Assembly (NCBI RefSeq): GCF_003443735.1
Contig: NZ_CP031969.1
Location: forward strand, 7,316,001-7,380,000
Reading direction: 5' to 3'
Origin: Streptomyces sp. CC0208
GTDB lineage: Bacteria > Actinomycetota > Actinomycetes > Streptomycetales > Streptomycetaceae
Length of the DNA stretch: 64,000 nucleotides
A program made the translations under genes and the position numbers. The first letter of the stretch is position 1. Each line of letters opens with the position of its first letter. The notes beneath the pieces were generated by a model. The model did no database searches and was not told where the DNA came from. It saw only the letters and a list, made by a program, of their open reading frames with translations. Positions 42,680 to 51,427 of this stretch are shown here, piece by piece.

Positions 42680-43909
42680 TCAGCCGCCGAACTCCTCAAG
42701 ACCCTTGAGGGCCTGGTCCAGGAGTGCCTGGCGGCCCTCCAGCTCACGCTCCAGCTTGTCGGCCTTGGCGTTGTTGCCCTGGGCGCGGGCCTGGTCGATC
42801 TGGCCCCGGAGCTTGTCCACGGCGGCCTGGAGCTGGCCGGTCAGACCCGCGGCACGCGCGCGTGCCTCCGGGTTGGTCCGGCGCCACTCGGTCTCCTCGG
42901 CCTCCTGGAGGGCGCGCTCGACCGCGTGCATCCGGCCCTCGACCTTCGGCCGGGCGTCCCGCGGGACGTGGCCGATGGCCTCCCACCGCTCGTTGATCGC
43001 GCGGAAGGCGGCGCGGGCGCTCTTCAGGTCGCCGATCGGCAGGAGCTTCTCGGCCTCCTCGGCCAGCTCCTCCTTCAGCTTGAGGTTCTCGGTCTGCTCG
43101 GCGTCCCGCTCGGCGAACACCGAACTGCGGGCGGCGAAGAACACGTCCTGGGCGCCGCGGAAGCGGTTCCACAGGTCGTCCTCGTGCTCGCGCTGGGCGC
43201 GGCCCGCGGCCTTCCACTCGGCCATCAGCTCGCGGTAGCGCGCGGCCGTCGGACCCCAGTCCGTCGACCCGGACAGCGCCTCGGCCTCGCCGACCAGCCG
43301 CTCCTTGGTCCTGCGGGCCTCCTCGCGCTGCGCGTCCAGCGACGCGAAGTGGGCCTTGCGGCGCTTGGAGAAGGCCGAGCGGGCGTGCGAGAAGCGGTGC
43401 CACAGCTCGTCGTCGGACTTGCGGTCCAGGCGCGGCAGGCCCTTCCAGGTGTCCACCAGCGCGCGCAGCCGCTCACCGGCGGCCCGCCACTGGTCGGACT
43501 GGGCCAGCTCCTCCGCCTCGACGACCAGCGCCTCCTTGGCGTGCCGGGCCTCGTCGGACTGCTTCGCACGCTGCTGCTTGCGCTCCTCGCGGCGCTTGTC
43601 GACGGTCTCCACGAGCTTGTCCAACCGCACCTTGAGCGCTTCCAGGTCGCCGACCGCGTGATGCGCGTCGACCTGCTCGCGGATGTGGTCGATGGCCGCA
43701 GAAGCGTCCTTCGCCGAGAGGTCGGTGGTCTTCACCCGCTTCTCGAGGAGGCCGATCTCGACAACCAGGCCCTCGTACTTGCGCTCGAAGTAGGCCAGGG
43801 CTTCCTCGGGGGAGCCGGCCTGCCAGGAACCGACGACCTGCTCGCCGTCGGCCGTACGCACGTACACGGTCCCCGTCTCGTCGACGCGGCCCCACGGGTC
43901 GCTGCTCAC
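42680..43909 (-). CDS. DUF349 coiled-coil protein
   Basis: A 409-residue, highly charged, almost wholly helical protein with repeated DUF349 units, each about 70 residues with a W...DD(L/E)W-x-RF pattern: KSDDELWHRFSHARSAFSKRR, HEDDLWNRFRGAQDVFF, then a third, weaker one ending INERWEAIGHVPRD. The N-terminal 35 residues (WGRVDETGTVYVRTADGE) are a short beta region. The function is not established; it is cytosolic. GTG 43909 follows GAGGAGG at 4 nt. Adjacent to relA in many actinobacteria. Confidence 0.85.
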   Translation of the reverse strand: MSSDPWGRVDETGTVYVRTADGEQVVGSWQAGSPEEALAYFERKYEGLVVEIGLLEKRVKTTDLSAKDASAAIDHIREQVDAHHAVGDLEALKVRLDKLVETVDKRREERKQQRAKQSDEARHAKEALVVEAEELAQSDQWRAAGERLRALVDTWKGLPRLDRKSDDELWHRFSHARSAFSKRRKAHFASLDAQREEARRTKERLVGEAEALSGSTDWGPTAARYRELMAEWKAAGRAQREHEDDLWNRFRGAQDVFFAARSSVFAERDAEQTENLKLKEELAEEAEKLLPIGDLKSARAAFRAINERWEAIGHVPRDARPKVEGRMHAVERALQEAEETEWRRTNPEARARAAGLTGQLQAAVDKLRGQIDQARAQGNNAKADKLERELEGRQALLDQALKGLEEFGG

Positions 43910-44044
43910 AGCGCCTCCTCCACATGATGCCTGCGGGAGGCTTCCCAGCCCCCGGGCATCGTCCACAGTTTCGTCACGGCCAACATAGGCGACCAGCGGG
44001 TTGCCTGTCCGCATCCCGCGCGACCGAAATTTCGCACTTGACGG

Positions 44045-44863
44045 TCAGGATTTGGTGACGGTCGCCTTGTTGATCACGACGGTCGCGTTCGGCGCGCCGT
44101 CGCCCGCGCCGGTGCTCTCACCGGCCGCGGCGATCTTCTTCAGCACCTTCATACCGGATTCCGAGATGGTCCCGAACGGGGTGTAGCTCGGGGGCAGCTG
44201 GCTGTCCTGGTAGACCAGGAAGAACTGGCTGCCTCCAGTGTGCGCCTGCCCGGTGTTCGCCATCGCGACGGTGCCCGCCGGGTAGACGTTGGACTTGAGG
44301 CTCTTGTCCTTCAGGTTCTCGTCCGGGATGGTGTAGCCCGGCCCGCCGCTGCCGGAGCCCGTGGGGTCGCCGCACTGCAGGACGTAGATGCCGTTCGTGG
44401 TGAGCCGGTGGCACTTGGTGTGGTCGAAGAAGCCCTTGTTCGCGAGGAAGTCGAACGAGTTCACGGTGTGCGGGGCCGCCGACGTCTTCAGCGCGATGTC
44501 GATCTTCCCGCACGTCGTCGCGAGGTCGAGCGTGTACTTCGCCGACTTGTCGACGGACATCGCCGGCTCCTTCTTCCAGCTCTGCGTCTCGACCTTGCCG
44601 GCGGCGGGCTTCTCGCACGGGTCCGGCGCCTTGCTGGTCGCCGCCGCGCTGGGGCTCGTCTCGGAGCTCGCGTTGGCCTTGTCGTCGTCCTTCATGACCC
44701 CGGACGTGTAGAGCGCCACGCTGCCCACCAGGATCACGCCGAGCACCGACGCGATCACAGAGTTGCGTGCACGGGCCTTACGGCGCGCGGCCGTGCGCCG
44801 CTGCTGCTGCCGCAAGAACTTCTCCCGCGCGAGCTGCCGCTTCCGCTGTTCCTGGGTGACCAC
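44045..44863 (-). CDS. Membrane-anchored cyclophilin-type peptidyl-prolyl isomerase
   Basis: A 272-residue protein. A basic cytosolic N-terminus (residues 1-33, rich in Arg/Gln) precedes one membrane helix (about 34-53), then a Ser/Ala linker and an external cyclophilin domain (about 105-268): HTVNSFDFLANKGFFDHTKCHR, GPGYTIPDEN, VAMANTGQAHTGGSQFFLVY, YTPFGTISESGM. It would speed proline isomerisation of exported proteins. The active-site Arg of classic cyclophilins aligns with KCHRL, and FF..Q with SQFFLVY. GTG 44863 is the start. Confidence 0.9.
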   Translation of the reverse strand: MVTQEQRKRQLAREKFLRQQQRRTAARRKARARNSVIASVLGVILVGSVALYTSGVMKDDDKANASSETSPSAAATSKAPDPCEKPAAGKVETQSWKKEPAMSVDKSAKYTLDLATTCGKIDIALKTSAAPHTVNSFDFLANKGFFDHTKCHRLTTNGIYVLQCGDPTGSGSGGPGYTIPDENLKDKSLKSNVYPAGTVAMANTGQAHTGGSQFFLVYQDSQLPPSYTPFGTISESGMKVLKKIAAAGESTGAGDGAPNATVVINKATVTKS

Positions 44864-45043
44864 GGGGTTCTCTCCTCATGCGTCTCGTACGCCGACCGGT
44901 ACGCATGCGTCCTATGAACCGACCGCCTGCGTGTGCCCCGTACCGTATATGGGTTCGCTGAGGAATCGGCAGCGCCGGTAGGCTCTGAGCACTGGGGCAG
45001 CCGCCCGGAAGACCGCCCGTACCGACACAAAACGAGGACGATC

Positions 45044-45751
45044 GTGCTCATTGCCGGGTTCCCCGCCGGGGCCTGGGGGACGAACTGTTATCTCGTCGCC
45101 CCCGCCGCCGGCGAGGAGTGCGTGATCATCGACCCCGGCCACCAGGCCACCGAAGGCGTCGAGGAAGCACTGAAGAAGCATCGGCTCAAGCCCGTCGCCG
45201 TCGTCCTCACCCACGGCCACATCGACCACGTGGCCTCGGTCGTCCCGGTGTGCGGAGCGCACGGAGTACCGGCGTGGATCCACCCCGAGGACCGCTACAT
45301 GATGAAGGACCCGTCGATGGGGCTCGGGCGTTCCATCGGGATGCCGCTCATGGGCGAGATCACCGTGGGAGAGCCGGACGACGTCAAGGAGCTGACCGAC
45401 GGCGCGAAGCTGGAGCTCGCGGGCCTGGAGCTGTCCGTCGCGCACGCGCCGGGCCATACCAAGGGGTCGGTGACCTTCCGGATGCCCGAGACCGCGGAGA
45501 TCCCTTCCGTGTTCTTCTCCGGGGATCTGCTCTTCGCCGGCTCCATCGGACGCACCGACCTGCCCGGCGGTGACATGGCCGAGATGCTCGACTCGCTGGC
45601 CCGCGTGTGCCTGCCGCTCGACGACTCGACCGTGGTGCTGTCCGGCCACGGCCCCCAGACGACCATCGGCCAGGAGCGCGCCACCAACCCGTATCTGCGG
45701 GACGTGGCCGCCGGCCAGGGAGCCACCGAGGCTCCCCGACGAGGAATGTGA
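45044..45751 (+). CDS. Metallo-beta-lactamase-fold hydrolase (glyoxalase II-like)
   Basis: A 235-residue MBL-fold enzyme. The metal motif THGHIDH (H57, H59, D61, H62) is followed by AHAPGHTKGS, the bridging FSGDLLF aspartate, and VVLSGHGPQT for the last metal His. This combination resembles hydroxyacylglutathione-hydrolase-like thioesterases; since Streptomyces use mycothiol rather than glutathione, the substrate is probably another thioester. GTG 45044 begins VLIAGFPAGAWGTNCYLV, with GAGGAC upstream. It precedes and overlaps hisS. Confidence 0.87.
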   Translation: MLIAGFPAGAWGTNCYLVAPAAGEECVIIDPGHQATEGVEEALKKHRLKPVAVVLTHGHIDHVASVVPVCGAHGVPAWIHPEDRYMMKDPSMGLGRSIGMPLMGEITVGEPDDVKELTDGAKLELAGLELSVAHAPGHTKGSVTFRMPETAEIPSVFFSGDLLFAGSIGRTDLPGGDMAEMLDSLARVCLPLDDSTVVLSGHGPQTTIGQERATNPYLRDVAAGQGATEAPRRGM

Positions 45752-45762
45752 CGAGAGACTTC

Positions 45763-47025
45763 GTGAGCACCTTTCAGGCCCCCAAGGGCACGTACGACCT
45801 GATCCCGCCGGACAGCGCCAAGTTCCTGGCCGTCCGGGAGGCGATCGCCGCTCCGCTGCGCACGTCGGGCTACGGCTACATCGAGACGCCCGGCTTCGAG
45901 AGCGTCGAGCTGTTCGCGCGCGGGGTCGGCGAGTCCACCGACATCGTGACCAAGGAGATGTACGCCTTCGAGACCAAGGGCGGCGACAAGCTGGCCCTGC
46001 GCCCCGAGGGCACGGCCTCCGTGCTGCGCGCGGCGCTGGAGGCCAACCTGCACAAGCTCGGCAACCTGCCGGTCAAGCTCTGGTACTCCGGCTCGTACTA
46101 CCGCTACGAGCGCCCTCAGAAGGGCCGTTACCGCCACTTCTCCCAGGTCGGTGCCGAGGCGATCGGTGCCGAGGACCCGGCGCTGGACGCCGAGCTGATC
46201 ATCCTGGCCGACCAGGCGTACCGCTCGCTGGGCCTCAGGAACTTCCGCATCCTGCTCAACAGCCTGGGCGACAAGGAGTGCCGACCGGTGTACCGGGCCG
46301 CGCTCCAGGACTTCCTGCGCGGACTGGACCTGGACGAGGACACCCTGCGAAGGGCGGAGATCAACCCGCTGCGGGTCCTCGACGACAAGCGCGAGTCGGT
46401 CCAGAAGCAGCTCGGGGACGCCCCTCTGCTGCGCGACTACCTGTGCGACGCCTGCAAGGCGTACCACGAGGAGGTCCGTGAGCTGATCACGGCGGCGGGC
46501 GTGGCCTTCGAGGACGACCCGAAGCTGGTGCGCGGCCTCGACTACTACACCCGTACGACCTTCGAGTTCGTCCACGACGGTCTGGGCTCCCAGTCCGCGG
46601 TGGGCGGTGGCGGCCGGTACGACGGTCTGTCGGAGATGATCGGCGGCCCCGCGCTGCCGTCCGTCGGCTGGGCCCTCGGCGTCGACCGCACGGTCCTCGC
46701 CCTGGAGGCGGAAGGCGTCGAGCTCGAACTCCCCTCCACCACCGCCGTGTTCGCGGTCCCGCTGGGGGAGGAGGCCCGGCGTGTCCTGTTCGCGAAGGTC
46801 ACCGAACTGCGCAAGGTGGGCATCGCGGCGGACTTCGCCTACGGCGGCAAGGGCCTCAAGGGCGCCATGAAGAACGCCAACCGCAGCGGCGCCCGCTACA
46901 CCGTCGTCGCCGGCGAACGTGACCTCGCCGAGGGCGTCGTACAGCTCAAGGACATGGAGTCCGGGGAGCAGTCGGCGATCGGGGTCAACGAGATCGTGGC
47001 GGAGCTGGAGTCACGCCTGGGCTGA
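45763..47025 (+). CDS. hisS: Histidyl-tRNA synthetase
   Basis: A class II synthetase of 420 residues from GTG 45763 (VSTFQAPKGTYDLIPPDS), where family homology begins; the in-frame GTG at 45748 overlaps the upstream stop (GTGA) and would give 425 residues. Motif 2 is SGSYYRYERPQKGRYRHFSQ, the histidine motifs are LVRGLDYYTRTTFEF and GGGGRYDGL, motif 3 is PSVGWALGVDR, and the C-terminal anticodon domain follows from about 330. It charges tRNA-His. Terminated by the hairpin at 47036-47058. Confidence 0.96.
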   Translation: MSTFQAPKGTYDLIPPDSAKFLAVREAIAAPLRTSGYGYIETPGFESVELFARGVGESTDIVTKEMYAFETKGGDKLALRPEGTASVLRAALEANLHKLGNLPVKLWYSGSYYRYERPQKGRYRHFSQVGAEAIGAEDPALDAELIILADQAYRSLGLRNFRILLNSLGDKECRPVYRAALQDFLRGLDLDEDTLRRAEINPLRVLDDKRESVQKQLGDAPLLRDYLCDACKAYHEEVRELITAAGVAFEDDPKLVRGLDYYTRTTFEFVHDGLGSQSAVGGGGRYDGLSEMIGGPALPSVGWALGVDRTVLALEAEGVELELPSTTAVFAVPLGEEARRVLFAKVTELRKVGIAADFAYGGKGLKGAMKNANRSGARYTVVAGERDLAEGVVQLKDMESGEQSAIGVNEIVAELESRLG

Positions 47026-47035
47026 GCGCGACGGG

Positions 47036-47058
47036 GTGAGGGGGGCGAGCCCCCTCAC
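47036..47058. terminator. Terminator between convergent hisS and response regulator
   Basis: Arms GTGAGGGGG (47036-47044) and its complement (47050-47058), loop GCGAG. Overlaps the final codon and stop of the leftward regulator gene. Confidence 0.7.
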
Positions 47059-47678
47059 TCCAACAGCCCGAACCGCATGGCGCTCGTCACCGCCGCCGTC
47101 CGGTCGTCCACGCCCAACTTTCCGAAGACGCGCAGGAGATGGGTCTTCACCGTCGACTCGCCGATGTACAGCCTGCGGCCGATCTCCGCGTTCGTGCAGC
47201 CGTCCGCCACCAGGCGCAGCACCGCCGTCTCGCGCGCCGAGAGCCGGGGCCGTTCCGGCCTGGTGCGCAGCTGGTCGACCAGGCGGGCGGCGACCGTGGG
47301 CGCCAGGACCGTCTCGCCGCGCGCGGCGGCCCGTACCGACCGGGCCAGTTCGGCGCGGGGCAGGTCCTTGAGGAGATAGCCGGCCGCTCCCGCCTCCACG
47401 GCCCGCAGGATGTCCCGGTCCGTCTCGTACGTCGTCAGGACGATCACCCGGCAGGGCAGACCCGCCTCCGTCATCCGCGCGATCGACTCCACGCCCGAGC
47501 CGCCCGGCATCCGCAGGTCCATCAGCACGATGTCGGGGCGGAGTTCGGCGGCCAGTGCCTCCGCGTGCGGCCCGCTGGACGCGTCGGCGACCACCTCCAG
47601 GTCCGGCTCCGCCGTCAGCATGGCCCGCAGGCCCTCCCGTACGACGGGGTGGTCGTCGGCCAGGATGATCCGGATCAT
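47055..47678 (-). CDS. LuxR/NarL-type response regulator
   Basis: A 207-residue two-component regulator. The receiver domain (1-120) has the acidic pocket DD (8-9), phospho-acceptor D54 (VLMDLRMPG), and the conserved K104 (YLLKDL). The C-terminal LuxR helix-turn-helix (about 145-205) reads LSARETAVLRLVADGCTNAEIGRRL-YIGESTVKTHL. It should be phosphorylated by the kinase encoded just upstream, whose stop overlaps its start. Likely target: its own operon with the ABC exporter. Confidence 0.94.
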   Translation of the reverse strand: MIRIILADDHPVVREGLRAMLTAEPDLEVVADASSGPHAEALAAELRPDIVLMDLRMPGGSGVESIARMTEAGLPCRVIVLTTYETDRDILRAVEAGAAGYLLKDLPRAELARSVRAAARGETVLAPTVAARLVDQLRTRPERPRLSARETAVLRLVADGCTNAEIGRRLYIGESTVKTHLLRVFGKLGVDDRTAAVTSAMRFGLLE

Positions 47679-48874
47679 GAACAGCTCCTCGGGGGCGGTA
47701 TGGGCAGACGGACGGTGACCGTGGTGCCGTCGCCGGGCACGCTGTGCACCCGGACCGTCCCGCCGGCCTCGGCGGCGCGGGCGCGGAGCCCCGCCAGACC
47801 GTAGCCGTCATGGACGGCCCCCGGGTCGAAGCCGTGACCGTCGTCCCGTACGAAGAGGGTGAGGCTGTCGTCGGCGTAGGCGAGGCCGATCCCCACCGCT
47901 GCCGCACTTCCCGCGTGCTTACGGCAGTTCGTCAGTGCCTCCTGGCACGAGCGCAGGGCGACGACCTCGGGTCCCGCGGGCAGCGGACGGACCTGTCCGG
48001 TCACGTCGAGTTTCGCCGCGTGCCGGGCCGCCAGCCGGCACAGGGCGTCCGGCAGCGAGGAACCCTCCAGGTCGGCGGGGGTGCCGTCGGCGACCAGGGC
48101 CCGTGCCTCGGCGAGGTTCAACCGGGCCGTCTCGTCCATCAGGGCCAGATGGCGGCGGGCCTGCGACACGTCGTGGTCGAGCTCTGCCTCCACGGCCTGG
48201 ACCAGCATCAGCAGGCTGGTGAAGCCCTGCGCGAGGGTGTCGTGGATCTCCCGCGCCATCCGCTCCCGCTCGGTCAGCGCCCCGTGCGCCGCCGACAGCC
48301 GCGAGACCTCGTGCCGGCTGGCGTCCAACTCGGCGATCAGGGCCGCCCGTTCCTGGCTCTGCTCGATGATCCGGATGACATAGCTGCCGACGGCCACCGA
48401 GAAGACCAGGGTGACGACGGCGAACAGGCCGTTGAAAAAGACCTCCTGGTCGCTCGGCCACCACACCAGGGCCCAGCCCACCACGGGCGCGAGATTGATC
48501 ACGGCCACGGCGGTCAGCGCCCACCGCATCCGCAGCGTCATGAAGCACTGGGGCACGAGAGCGAAGGTCATGAGCCGGGTCTCGCCGACCAGGATCGCCG
48601 ACGGCAGGAACAGCGCCAGCATCGCGCCGAGGTAGAGGAGAGCCTCGCGCCCGAGGGGCGGATCCTGCCGGAGCAGGGGCCGCCCGACCCGTACGAAGAG
48701 CGGGACCAGCGGCACCAGCAGCGCCGCCGCGGTGACGCGGATGGACCACTCGGGATACCCGGTGCCCAGCACGAACACCAGGGTGGCCAGCCAGATCAGA
48801 GCGAAGTAGGTGTCCCAGAGCCGGAAGGAGCGGTCCCACGAGTACGCGCCCATGGCGTCCGCCGGAACGTTCAC
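47675..48874 (-). CDS. Sensor histidine kinase (HPK7/HisKA_3 type)
   Basis: A 399-residue membrane kinase. About six N-terminal hydrophobic segments (residues 25-175) have no large external domain, so it may sense the membrane or an associated transporter. A coiled coil leads to the dimerisation/phospho-acceptor motif MAREIHDTLAQGFTSLL with H211. The C-terminal ATPase domain has NCRKHA (N box), DDGHGFD and GYGLAGLRARAAEAGG. GTG 48874 overlaps the permease stop (GTGA); ATG 48853 is an alternative. Forms a pair with the downstream regulator. Confidence 0.92.
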   Translation of the reverse strand: MNVPADAMGAYSWDRSFRLWDTYFALIWLATLVFVLGTGYPEWSIRVTAAALLVPLVPLFVRVGRPLLRQDPPLGREALLYLGAMLALFLPSAILVGETRLMTFALVPQCFMTLRMRWALTAVAVINLAPVVGWALVWWPSDQEVFFNGLFAVVTLVFSVAVGSYVIRIIEQSQERAALIAELDASRHEVSRLSAAHGALTERERMAREIHDTLAQGFTSLLMLVQAVEAELDHDVSQARRHLALMDETARLNLAEARALVADGTPADLEGSSLPDALCRLAARHAAKLDVTGQVRPLPAGPEVVALRSCQEALTNCRKHAGSAAAVGIGLAYADDSLTLFVRDDGHGFDPGAVHDGYGLAGLRARAAEAGGTVRVHSVPGDGTTVTVRLPIPPPRSCS

Positions 48875-49716
48875 CCGTCGCGCCGGTTCTTCCACCGGAA
48901 AGTCAGCAGGCACAGCAGCAATCCTCCGACGCACCACGCCCCCAGCACCAGGGCGGTGCGCCCGAACTCCCAGCCGCCGGCCTGCTCCAGAACCTGCGCC
49001 GAGTCCGGCAGGAACACCCCGCGCAGCCCCTGGCACATCCACTTCAGCGGGAACAGCGCGCCGATGTTCAGCATCCAGTCGGGGATCGTGTCGATCGAGA
49101 TGTACACCCCGGAGATGAACTGGAGGACCAGAAAGGGCAGGACGACCACGGAACTCGCGCTCTTGCTGGACTTGGGCACCGAACTGACCGCGATGCCCAG
49201 CAGCGCGCAGCCGGTGAGACCGAGCACGAAGATCCAGGCGAACGCGAACCACCGGCCGGCGTCCGAGGGCAGATGAACGTCGTACAGCGTGGTGCCGACG
49301 AGCAGCAGGATCGCCGTCTCCAGGATGCCGGTGACGAGAACCAGCCAGATCTTGCCGAGGAAGTACGCCGCCGGCGGCATCGGGGTCCCGCGCAGCCTGC
49401 GCAGCACCTTCTCGTCCCGTTCGACGGCGATCGAGATGCCGAGCGACTGGAAGCTCGTCGACATGATGCCGGCGGCCATCATCGCCGGGACGTACAGCTG
49501 CGAGGCCTTGATGCCCGCTCCCTCCACGTCGTCGCTGAAGATCGACGCGAACAGGAACAGGAAGACCACCGGGAAGGCGAAGGTGAACACCACCTGGTCG
49601 CGCTGGCGGAAGAACTGCCTGATCTCCAGGGCGCCCCGGCGCAGCCCGAGCCCCCAGACGCCGGGCAGCCTCTCCGTGCCGGGAGCGGTCCGGGACCGTA
49701 CGGCGGTCGTGGTCAT
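48871..49716 (-). CDS. ABC-2 type transporter permease
   Basis: A 281-residue exporter permease with six hydrophobic segments. An N-terminal amphipathic region (ALEIRQFFRQRDQVVFTFAFP) and the ABC-2 signature around FPLKWMCQGLRGVFLPDS are clear; ERDEKVLRRLRGTPMPPAAYFLGK forms the coupling loop. It acts with the ATPase encoded immediately upstream (TGATG overlap), probably in drug or lipid export. ATG 49716 is chosen from that overlap. Confidence 0.92.
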   Translation of the reverse strand: MTTTAVRSRTAPGTERLPGVWGLGLRRGALEIRQFFRQRDQVVFTFAFPVVFLFLFASIFSDDVEGAGIKASQLYVPAMMAAGIMSTSFQSLGISIAVERDEKVLRRLRGTPMPPAAYFLGKIWLVLVTGILETAILLLVGTTLYDVHLPSDAGRWFAFAWIFVLGLTGCALLGIAVSSVPKSSKSASSVVVLPFLVLQFISGVYISIDTIPDWMLNIGALFPLKWMCQGLRGVFLPDSAQVLEQAGGWEFGRTALVLGAWCVGGLLLCLLTFRWKNRRDG

Positions 49717-50579
49717 CACGCGTCCTCCTGTCCGGTGAGCCGGAGGTAGACGTCCTCCAGCGTGGGGCGGCTGACCCGGAGCCCCGGGATCTCGCCGTCG
49801 AAGCGGGGCATCAGCTCGGCGACCGTCCTGGTCGGGGTGTCCGTGGGCACCGCGCGCAGGGTGCCGTCCGGCTCGGTCCACTCGACGGTGGCACCGGAGC
49901 CGTAGCGTTCCCGCAGGGCGGCCGGCTCGCCCTCGGCGACGACGTGGCCCCGGGAGACCACGGCCAGCCGGTCGGCGAGCGCCTCGGCCTCTTCCAGGTA
50001 GTGCGTGGTGAGCAGGATCGTGGTGCCCTCGACGGACAGCTTGCGGATCAGGTCCCAGAACTGGCGCCGGGCCGCCGGGTCGAAGCCGGTCGTCGGCTCG
50101 TCCAGGAGCAGCAGCTCGGGGCCCCCGATCACGCCCAAGGCCACGTCGAGGCGCCGGCGCTGACCGCCGGACAGGGCCTTGATCCGGCTGCCCGCCTTCG
50201 CCTCCAGACCCACCAGCCCGATGACCTCCTCGGGGTCCCGTGGCCGCGGGTAGTAGTGGGCGAAATGCCGGACGGTCTCCGCCACCGTCAACTCGGCGGG
50301 CGCGGATTCGTCCTGCCAGACAATTCCGACTTTTGAACGCCACGCGCGTGTGCCGTGCGCCGGGTCCGCGCCGAGCACGGACACCTCACCCGCGTCCCGG
50401 TCCCGGTTGCCCTGGAGGATCTCCACCGTGGTGCTTTTGCCCGCGCCATTGGGCCCGAGCAGGCCGAAGACCTCGCCCTTGCGGATGCCGAGATCGATCC
50501 CGTCGAGCGCGGTCACGTCGCCGTACTGCTTGCGCAGCCCCCGAACGTCCACCGCGAGTTCGTTCGCGTGTGTGGTCAT
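49716..50579 (-). CDS. ABC transporter ATP-binding protein (DrrA-type exporter)
   Basis: A 287-residue ATPase: Walker A GPNGAGKST, Q-loop GIVWQDESAPAELTV, ABC signature LSGGQRRRLDVALG, Walker B LLLLDEPTTGFD, and switch His in LLTTHYLEE. The roughly 70-residue C-terminal extension is typical of DrrA/CcmA-like exporters. The start is uncertain: ATG 50579 (MTTHANELAVDVRGL) fits the family N-terminus; ATGs 6 and 12 nt upstream are possible. It is the first gene of a four-gene leftward operon with permease, kinase and regulator. Confidence 0.93.
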   Translation of the reverse strand: MTTHANELAVDVRGLRKQYGDVTALDGIDLGIRKGEVFGLLGPNGAGKSTTVEILQGNRDRDAGEVSVLGADPAHGTRAWRSKVGIVWQDESAPAELTVAETVRHFAHYYPRPRDPEEVIGLVGLEAKAGSRIKALSGGQRRRLDVALGVIGGPELLLLDEPTTGFDPAARRQFWDLIRKLSVEGTTILLTTHYLEEAEALADRLAVVSRGHVVAEGEPAALRERYGSGATVEWTEPDGTLRAVPTDTPTRTVAELMPRFDGEIPGLRVSRPTLEDVYLRLTGQEDA

Positions 50580-50723
50580 GCCCATGAGCATCGGCCGGAA
50601 CCGAACGTTCAGGGACGACCGTGCGTACTTCCTTATGTCCACCGAACGGTGGACAGGCCGCCGTGTGCGGCACAATGGCCCTGCCCGAAGAAGGTCCAAC
50701 TCTCAAGCAGACGGATCGGCGTG

Positions 50724-51386
50724 ATGAGCAAGACCACAGTGAAAGACGTCTCCACGCGGCCCGAGCCCTCGTCGGCGAACGCCGACGCCGCGCCCCGGAC
50801 GGTGGGCGGCAGCCGTGCCTTCGCCCTGCTGCTGGTGATCACCGGCGCCGCCGGACTGCTCGCCGCGTGGGTCATCACGATCGACAAGTTCAAGATCCTC
50901 GAGGGCAAGGTCAGCGGCAAGACGTTCACGCCGAGCTGCTCCCTCAACCCGATCGTCTCCTGCGGCAGCGTGATGGAGAGCAAGCAGGCCGCCGCCTTCG
51001 GGTTCCCCAACCCGATGCTGGGCCTGGTCGCCTACGGCATCGTGATCTGTGTCGGCATGAGCCTGCTGGCCCGCGCCACCTTCCCGCGCTGGTACTGGCT
51101 CACCTTCAACTTCGGCACGCTCTTCGGCGTGGCCTTCTGCACCTGGCTGCAGTTCCAGTCGCTGTACCGCATCAACGCCCTGTGCCTGTGGTGCTCGCTG
51201 GCCTGGGTCGCGACGATCACCATGTTCTGGTACGTGACCTCCTTCAACATCCGCAACGACCTGCTGTCGTCCCCGGGCTGGCTCAAGCGGTTCCTCGCCG
51301 AGTTCACCTGGGTCCTGCCGGTCACGCACTGCGGCATCATCGCGATGATGATCCTGACCCGCTGGGGCGACAAGCTCTGGGCCTGA
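50724..51386 (+). CDS. Vitamin K epoxide reductase (VKOR) family protein
   Basis: A 220-residue membrane protein with four to five helices. It keeps both VKOR cysteine pairs: the loop pair in CSLNPIVSC and the active-site C-x2-C in NALCLWCSL on a helix facing the quinone. Bacterial VKORs reoxidise a DsbA-like partner and pass electrons to menaquinone, supporting disulfide formation outside the membrane. The N-terminal 30 residues are disordered. ATG 50724 is chosen; GTG 50721 directly precedes it. No fused thioredoxin domain is present, so a separate partner is needed. Confidence 0.93.
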   Translation: MSKTTVKDVSTRPEPSSANADAAPRTVGGSRAFALLLVITGAAGLLAAWVITIDKFKILEGKVSGKTFTPSCSLNPIVSCGSVMESKQAAAFGFPNPMLGLVAYGIVICVGMSLLARATFPRWYWLTFNFGTLFGVAFCTWLQFQSLYRINALCLWCSLAWVATITMFWYVTSFNIRNDLLSSPGWLKRFLAEFTWVLPVTHCGIIAMMILTRWGDKLWA

Positions 51387-51427
51387 GACTTCGGGCGTTG
51401 TCAGTGGCGTGACATAGGGTTTTGAAC

